A DNA stretch of 64,000 nucleotides from Bacillota bacterium (lineage in GTDB: Bacteria; Bacillota; Bacilli; Paenibacillales; Paenibacillaceae): assembly GCA_023460795.1 (NCBI GenBank), contig JAEWPC010000080.1:62001-126000 (forward strand). The letters run 5' to 3'. Shown piece after piece: positions 61,058 to 64,000 of this stretch. A model generated the notes under the pieces. The model worked only from the letters and a program-made list of their open reading frames with translations, ran no database searches and was not told the origin of the DNA. The number at the start of each line of letters is the position of its first letter. Position 1 is the stretch's first letter. The position numbers were made by a program, and so were the translations under genes.

Positions 61058-62061
61058 GCGCCGACCTCCGCTTCGGTTGCGGCGATGATCCGGTTAGGAT
61101 CGTCGTCGAATCCCGGATGATTCCTGCTCAAGAGCTTCACTTGCGGTCCGTGAAGACATGGCTGGAGCCAATTGGTCGCTACGTCTATGCCTTCGTCATT
61201 CATCGTCCTTGTAACGAAGCCGATGAGCTGATCCGAATCCGTCGCGTCCGCCTTCGCAAGCAAGAGCAGCGTCGGACCGGCGCCCGATAAGACCGCGGCC
61301 AGCGCGCCATGGTCGCCCGCGTCGCGAAGGATCGTCTCCATCCCGGGGATCAGGGCTGCGCGGTATGGCTGGTGAAGACGGTCCCGCATCGCGAACCGGA
61401 GCAAATCCAGCCGTCCGCTGGCCAGCGCGGCCGTAAGCAACGAGCTCAGGGTTACATTAAAGACGGCATCTTTGAGCGGCAAGCTCTCCGGAAGCACGTT
61501 GCGCGCTTTCTTCGTCGACAATTCGAACTGCGGAATCGCCGCCAGCACGGCTATACCGGACGGCGGATCGAATCTGACGTGCTCCGCTCTCGTCCCGTCC
61601 CAAGCGGCGACGATAACGCCTCCGAACAAGGATGCGCCGACGTTGTCGGGATGCTTCTCGAGCGCGGTCGCCATCTGGAACAGCTCGTCTTGGGAGAGCG
61701 GTTCGCCGATCAGAGCGTTCGCCGCGACAAGCGCGCCGACGATCGCCGAAGCGCTGCTCCCCAGTCCTCTCGTTAACGGAATGTCGGATCGAATGGCAAT
61801 GTCGAGCTCGGGGATCGAGATTCCCGCTCTCTCGAATACGGCTTGCGCGACTTCGTAGACCAAATTGGTCTTATCCAGAGGAACGCCTTCCAGATTATCG
61901 CCGTATAGCGTAACCCGAGTCGCATCCGCCGGCGCTAGGCTGACCCATGCGAATAAAGATAATGCCATGCCGAGCGAGTCGAAGCCCGGTCCGAGGTTCG
62001 CCGTGCTTGCCGGAACCTTGACCACGACGCGGTCGGCAACGATTTGTGGTTGCTTACTCAT
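61054..62061 (-). CDS. thrB: Homoserine kinase
   Basis: GHMP-family kinase making O-phosphohomoserine for threonine synthesis (335 residues from ATG 62061, with AAGGA upstream). VKVPASTANLGPGFDSLGMA is the N-terminal motif. The ATP loop is PLTRGLGSSASAIVGA (about 95-110), and AVLSGAGPTLLLLA is the third GHMP motif. It begins ten bases after the hom stop. No threonine synthase gene is beside it. Confidence 0.95.
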   Translation of the reverse strand: MSKQPQIVADRVVVKVPASTANLGPGFDSLGMALSLFAWVSLAPADATRVTLYGDNLEGVPLDKTNLVYEVAQAVFERAGISIPELDIAIRSDIPLTRGLGSSASAIVGALVAANALIGEPLSQDELFQMATALEKHPDNVGASLFGGVIVAAWDGTRAEHVRFDPPSGIAVLAAIPQFELSTKKARNVLPESLPLKDAVFNVTLSSLLTAALASGRLDLLRFAMRDRLHQPYRAALIPGMETILRDAGDHGALAAVLSGAGPTLLLLAKADATDSDQLIGFVTRTMNDEGIDVATNWLQPCLHGPQVKLLSRNHPGFDDDPNRIIAATEAEVGA

Positions 62062-62071
62062 GCGGATTCCT

Positions 62072-63358
62072 TCACCCTTCGACACGGTAGACGCTTTTGA
62101 TCTGTTGTACGGCAGGCAGCGCTTCGAACGCTTTAAGCACTTTGTTCATCGCCGCTTGATTCGCGTCGTGCGTAATAATAATGAGCTCGGCGCCGGCCTT
62201 ATCCGGCGCGGACGGCTGCATAACGGACTCGATGCTGACGTCGAGGCCCGAGAACACCTGCGCGATTTGCGCGAGTACGCCCGACCGGTCGTCGACATGG
62301 AGCAGCAGGAAGTATTTCGAACGAATTTGCTCGTCCGTCTTCAGCTTCATCACTTTATAGGTCAATTGCGCTTGGCGGCCGTTCACGCCCAGCTTCATGT
62401 TCTTGGAGACCGCGACCAAATCCGCGACGACCGACGTCGCCGTCGGCATCTCGCCTGCTCCCCGGCCATAGAACATCGTCTCGCCAACCGCTTCGCCATG
62501 CACGTATACGGCGTTGAACACGCCGTTCACGGAGGCGATCGGGTGGCTCATCTTCACCATCGTCGGCTGGACGCTGACGCTGATCGAATCGTCCTCGCGC
62601 TCGGCGATGCCGAGCAGCTTCACTTCGTAGCCGAGACGCTTCGCGTACATGATATCTTCTTGGGACACGCTGCTGATGCCTTTGGCGCTGACGTCCTCCA
62701 GCGCCACGTTCGCGCGGAAGCCGAGCGTTGCCAAGATCGTCATCTTGCGCGCGGCGTCTAAGCCCTCGACGTCAGAAGTCGGGTCGGATTCCGCGTATCC
62801 GAGCGCTTGCGCTTCCTTCAGCACGTCGGCGTAGGCCGCGCCTTCCTGGCTCATCTTCGTCAGGATGTAGTTCGTCGTCCCGTTGACGATCCCCATGATC
62901 TTCGTGATCCGATCCGAAGAGAAGCCCTCGATCAGCGTGCGAATGATCGGAATACCCCCGGCGACGCTCGCTTCGTACAGCACGTCGCAGCCCTTCTCGC
63001 GCGCCTTCGCCAGAATCTCCGGCCCGTGAAGCGCCATAAGGTCTTTGTTAGCCGTAACGACGTGTTTGCCGCGCTCGAGCGCCTCCAAGATCACGTCGCG
63101 GGAATGCGCGATGCCTCCCATCACTTCGACGATCACGTCGATGTCCGGATCGCGGACGATTTCCCAAGGATCCTCGGTCAGCTTATTCGGATCCACGGCG
63201 ACGCTGCGGCTTTTCGCGCGGTCCTTCACTAATATTTTGGAGATCTCGATCGGAGAGCCGCTCTGGCCTTGCAAATCCTCTTGATGGCCTTCGACGATGC
63301 GAACGACCCCCGTACCAACCGTGCCTAATCCAAGCAATCCTATTTTTACCGGTTTCAT
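62072..63358 (-). CDS. hom: Homoserine dehydrogenase
   Basis: Reduces aspartate semialdehyde to homoserine (428 residues). The NAD(P) loop is GLLGLGTVGTG (about 7-17). The catalytic domain contains GIVNGTTNYILTKM and EAQALGYAESDPTSDVEGLDA with the catalytic acids. The C-terminal ACT domain (about 345-425; FLLLHVDDRSGVLAQIAQVF) implies threonine control. ATG 63358 follows GGAGGGG by five bases. It comes after pheB in the same direction, with a 68-bp gap. Confidence 0.96.
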   Translation of the reverse strand: MKPVKIGLLGLGTVGTGVVRIVEGHQEDLQGQSGSPIEISKILVKDRAKSRSVAVDPNKLTEDPWEIVRDPDIDVIVEVMGGIAHSRDVILEALERGKHVVTANKDLMALHGPEILAKAREKGCDVLYEASVAGGIPIIRTLIEGFSSDRITKIMGIVNGTTNYILTKMSQEGAAYADVLKEAQALGYAESDPTSDVEGLDAARKMTILATLGFRANVALEDVSAKGISSVSQEDIMYAKRLGYEVKLLGIAEREDDSISVSVQPTMVKMSHPIASVNGVFNAVYVHGEAVGETMFYGRGAGEMPTATSVVADLVAVSKNMKLGVNGRQAQLTYKVMKLKTDEQIRSKYFLLLHVDDRSGVLAQIAQVFSGLDVSIESVMQPSAPDKAGAELIIITHDANQAAMNKVLKAFEALPAVQQIKSVYRVEG

Positions 63359-63426
63359 TCTAGCCCCTCCGCTTCTATCTGTCTTCCTCATTCACTGTTC
63401 CATTCAGGGCCGCGTCGCGACTCCGA

Positions 63427-63864
63427 TTACGAACGACCGACGACGTTCGCCCGCTTCAGTCCGTCGATCATCTTAAGCTGCTGCAGCAATCCCGCCAGTT
63501 CCCCGCCCATCGAGGAAGTGTCTAGCGATACGACGACGTTCGCCAACCCTTGCAACGGGATCGACTGAGAGATCGTAAGCACGTTGCCTTCGCTTGCGGC
63601 CAACGTTCCAAGCACTTTGGACAGCACGCCTGACCGATGCTCCAAATCCATCGACAAGGTGACGATTCGTTCCCGGGACGCCTGCTCCAGCGCGTATACG
63701 CCGTCTTTGTATTTGTAGAACGCGCTGCGGCTGAGACCGATGCGTTCCGCCGCTTCGTGCACGGTAGCCGCCTCTCCGCGGCGCAGCAGCTCTTTGACCT
63801 GTTCAGTCTTCAGGATCCCTTCGGGCAACAGATCCTCCCTGACGGCGTAGTAACGCTCCGCCAT
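63427..63864 (-). CDS. pheB: ACT-domain protein PheB
   Basis: A 145-residue protein. The N-terminal part has YYAVREDLLPEGILKTEQVK and a helix-turn-helix-like segment with LSRSAFYKYKDGVYAL. The C-terminal ACT domain (about 65-143) starts TLSMDLEHRSGVLSKVLGTL. PheB of Bacillus (UPF0735) has the same length and accompanies pheA; it may be an amino-acid-sensing regulator. ATG 63864 has TAGGAGG seven bases upstream. It is first in the operon, ahead of hom. Confidence 0.92.
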   Translation of the reverse strand: MAERYYAVREDLLPEGILKTEQVKELLRRGEAATVHEAAERIGLSRSAFYKYKDGVYALEQASRERIVTLSMDLEHRSGVLSKVLGTLAASEGNVLTISQSIPLQGLANVVVSLDTSSMGGELAGLLQQLKMIDGLKRANVVGRS

Positions 63865-63907
63865 ATTCCGTCCTCCTACAAAAGACGAATGTATGCTCAT
63901 GGAGGAC

Positions 63908-63936
63908 ATTATATCGAATTTCGGACACCGGATCAA
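63908..63936 (-). promoter_or_regulatory. Sigma-A promoter of the pheB-hom-thrB-pheA operon
   Basis: TTGATC (63936-63931), 17-bp spacer, TATAAT (63913-63908) on the minus strand. The start would be near 63901, 37 bp before pheB. Confidence 0.82.
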
Positions 63937-63983
63937 TAGGTCGGCACCATACCGTTGCGTGCTTGGAAGAATTTGTTCAGAGC

Positions 63984-63995
63984 CGTATGCTACAA
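63984..63995 (+). promoter_or_regulatory. Possible extended -10 of a gene beyond the window
   Basis: TGCTACAAT fits an extended -10 (TGnTAnAAT) on the plus strand just before the edge, with no -35 found. It may drive a divergent gene outside the window. Confidence 0.3.
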
Positions 63996-64000
63996 TGCCT

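Noticed and set aside
1..64000. Prophage, integrative element or insertion sequence
   Set aside because: No integrase, transposase, phage structural gene, tRNA-flanked repeats or abrupt composition shift was seen. The only mobile-like DNA is the small palindromic elements.

Overview
The window comes from a low-GC-phylum, spore-forming bacterium. It carries cotH, bofC, safA-like and spoVB-like genes, a T-box leader on hisS, and SLH-anchored secreted enzymes. The base composition (well over half G+C by eye) and the Bacillus-like order hisS-aspS-tcdA-rarA, relA-dtd, apt, recJ, secDF-comN-spoVB, yajC-tgt-queA-ruvBAC-bofC point to Paenibacillaceae, probably Cohnella or a high-GC Paenibacillus (inference). 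I saw no transposase, phage gene, tRNA, rRNA or CRISPR array. The DNA is almost entirely chromosomal backbone.

Layout. 1-1.2 kb: 3' part of a putative glycoside hydrolase gene, then a 50-bp tandem repeat array. 1.8-10.6 kb (minus strand): an eight-gene nucleoside salvage operon, deoR-deoC-pdp-punA-nupN-nupO-nupP-nupQ. It has a good -10, two DeoR-type operators, and a terminator at the end. 10.7-13.2 kb: pfkA, a ytpB-type terpene synthase and a small UVR-motif protein. 13.3-15.8 kb (plus): MATE-like and MFS transporters. 15.8-16.4 kb: a dense non-coding island of structured repeats. 16.4-23.4 kb (minus): a CBS-domain membrane protein, a CHASE3-PAS-GGDEF protein, rarA, cotH with a His-rich coat-like neighbour, and tcdA. 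23.4-27 kb: aspS and hisS under a T-box. 27.2-34 kb: an SLH protein and a 1,714-residue SLH-GH16-multi-CBM glucanase. 34-39.3 kb: a 59-codon small gene, dtd, rel, a uracil permease and apt. 39.3-47.8 kb: recJ, a CDF transporter, secF/secD, comN, spoVB-like and DUF421. 48-49.4 kb: two membrane proteins. 49.6-57.1 kb: tag, then the operon ruvC-ruvA-ruvB-spoIID-like-queA-tgt-yajC. 57.2-60 kb: a second 50-bp array, bofC and a safA-like gene. 60.2-63.9 kb: pheB-hom-thrB-pheA.

How the genes fit together. NupNOPQ would import nucleosides. PunA and Pdp split them to base plus (deoxy)ribose-1-phosphate, and DeoC channels deoxyribose-5-phosphate into glycolysis, where PfkA also acts. The uracil permease and Apt add nucleobase salvage. 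RuvABC, RecJ and RarA handle recombination and stalled forks. SecDF and YajC serve protein export. BofC, SafA-like, CotH and SpoVB-like proteins serve sporulation.

The least expected content is non-coding. (a) Two 50-bp-period arrays 56 kb apart are diverged reverse complements of each other. (b) A 118-bp palindromic element is present three times, always between convergent genes, and its stems change in a compensatory way between copies. (c) A 51-bp array is flanked by two near-identical terminator hairpins. These are the best candidates for an undescribed structured-repeat family.
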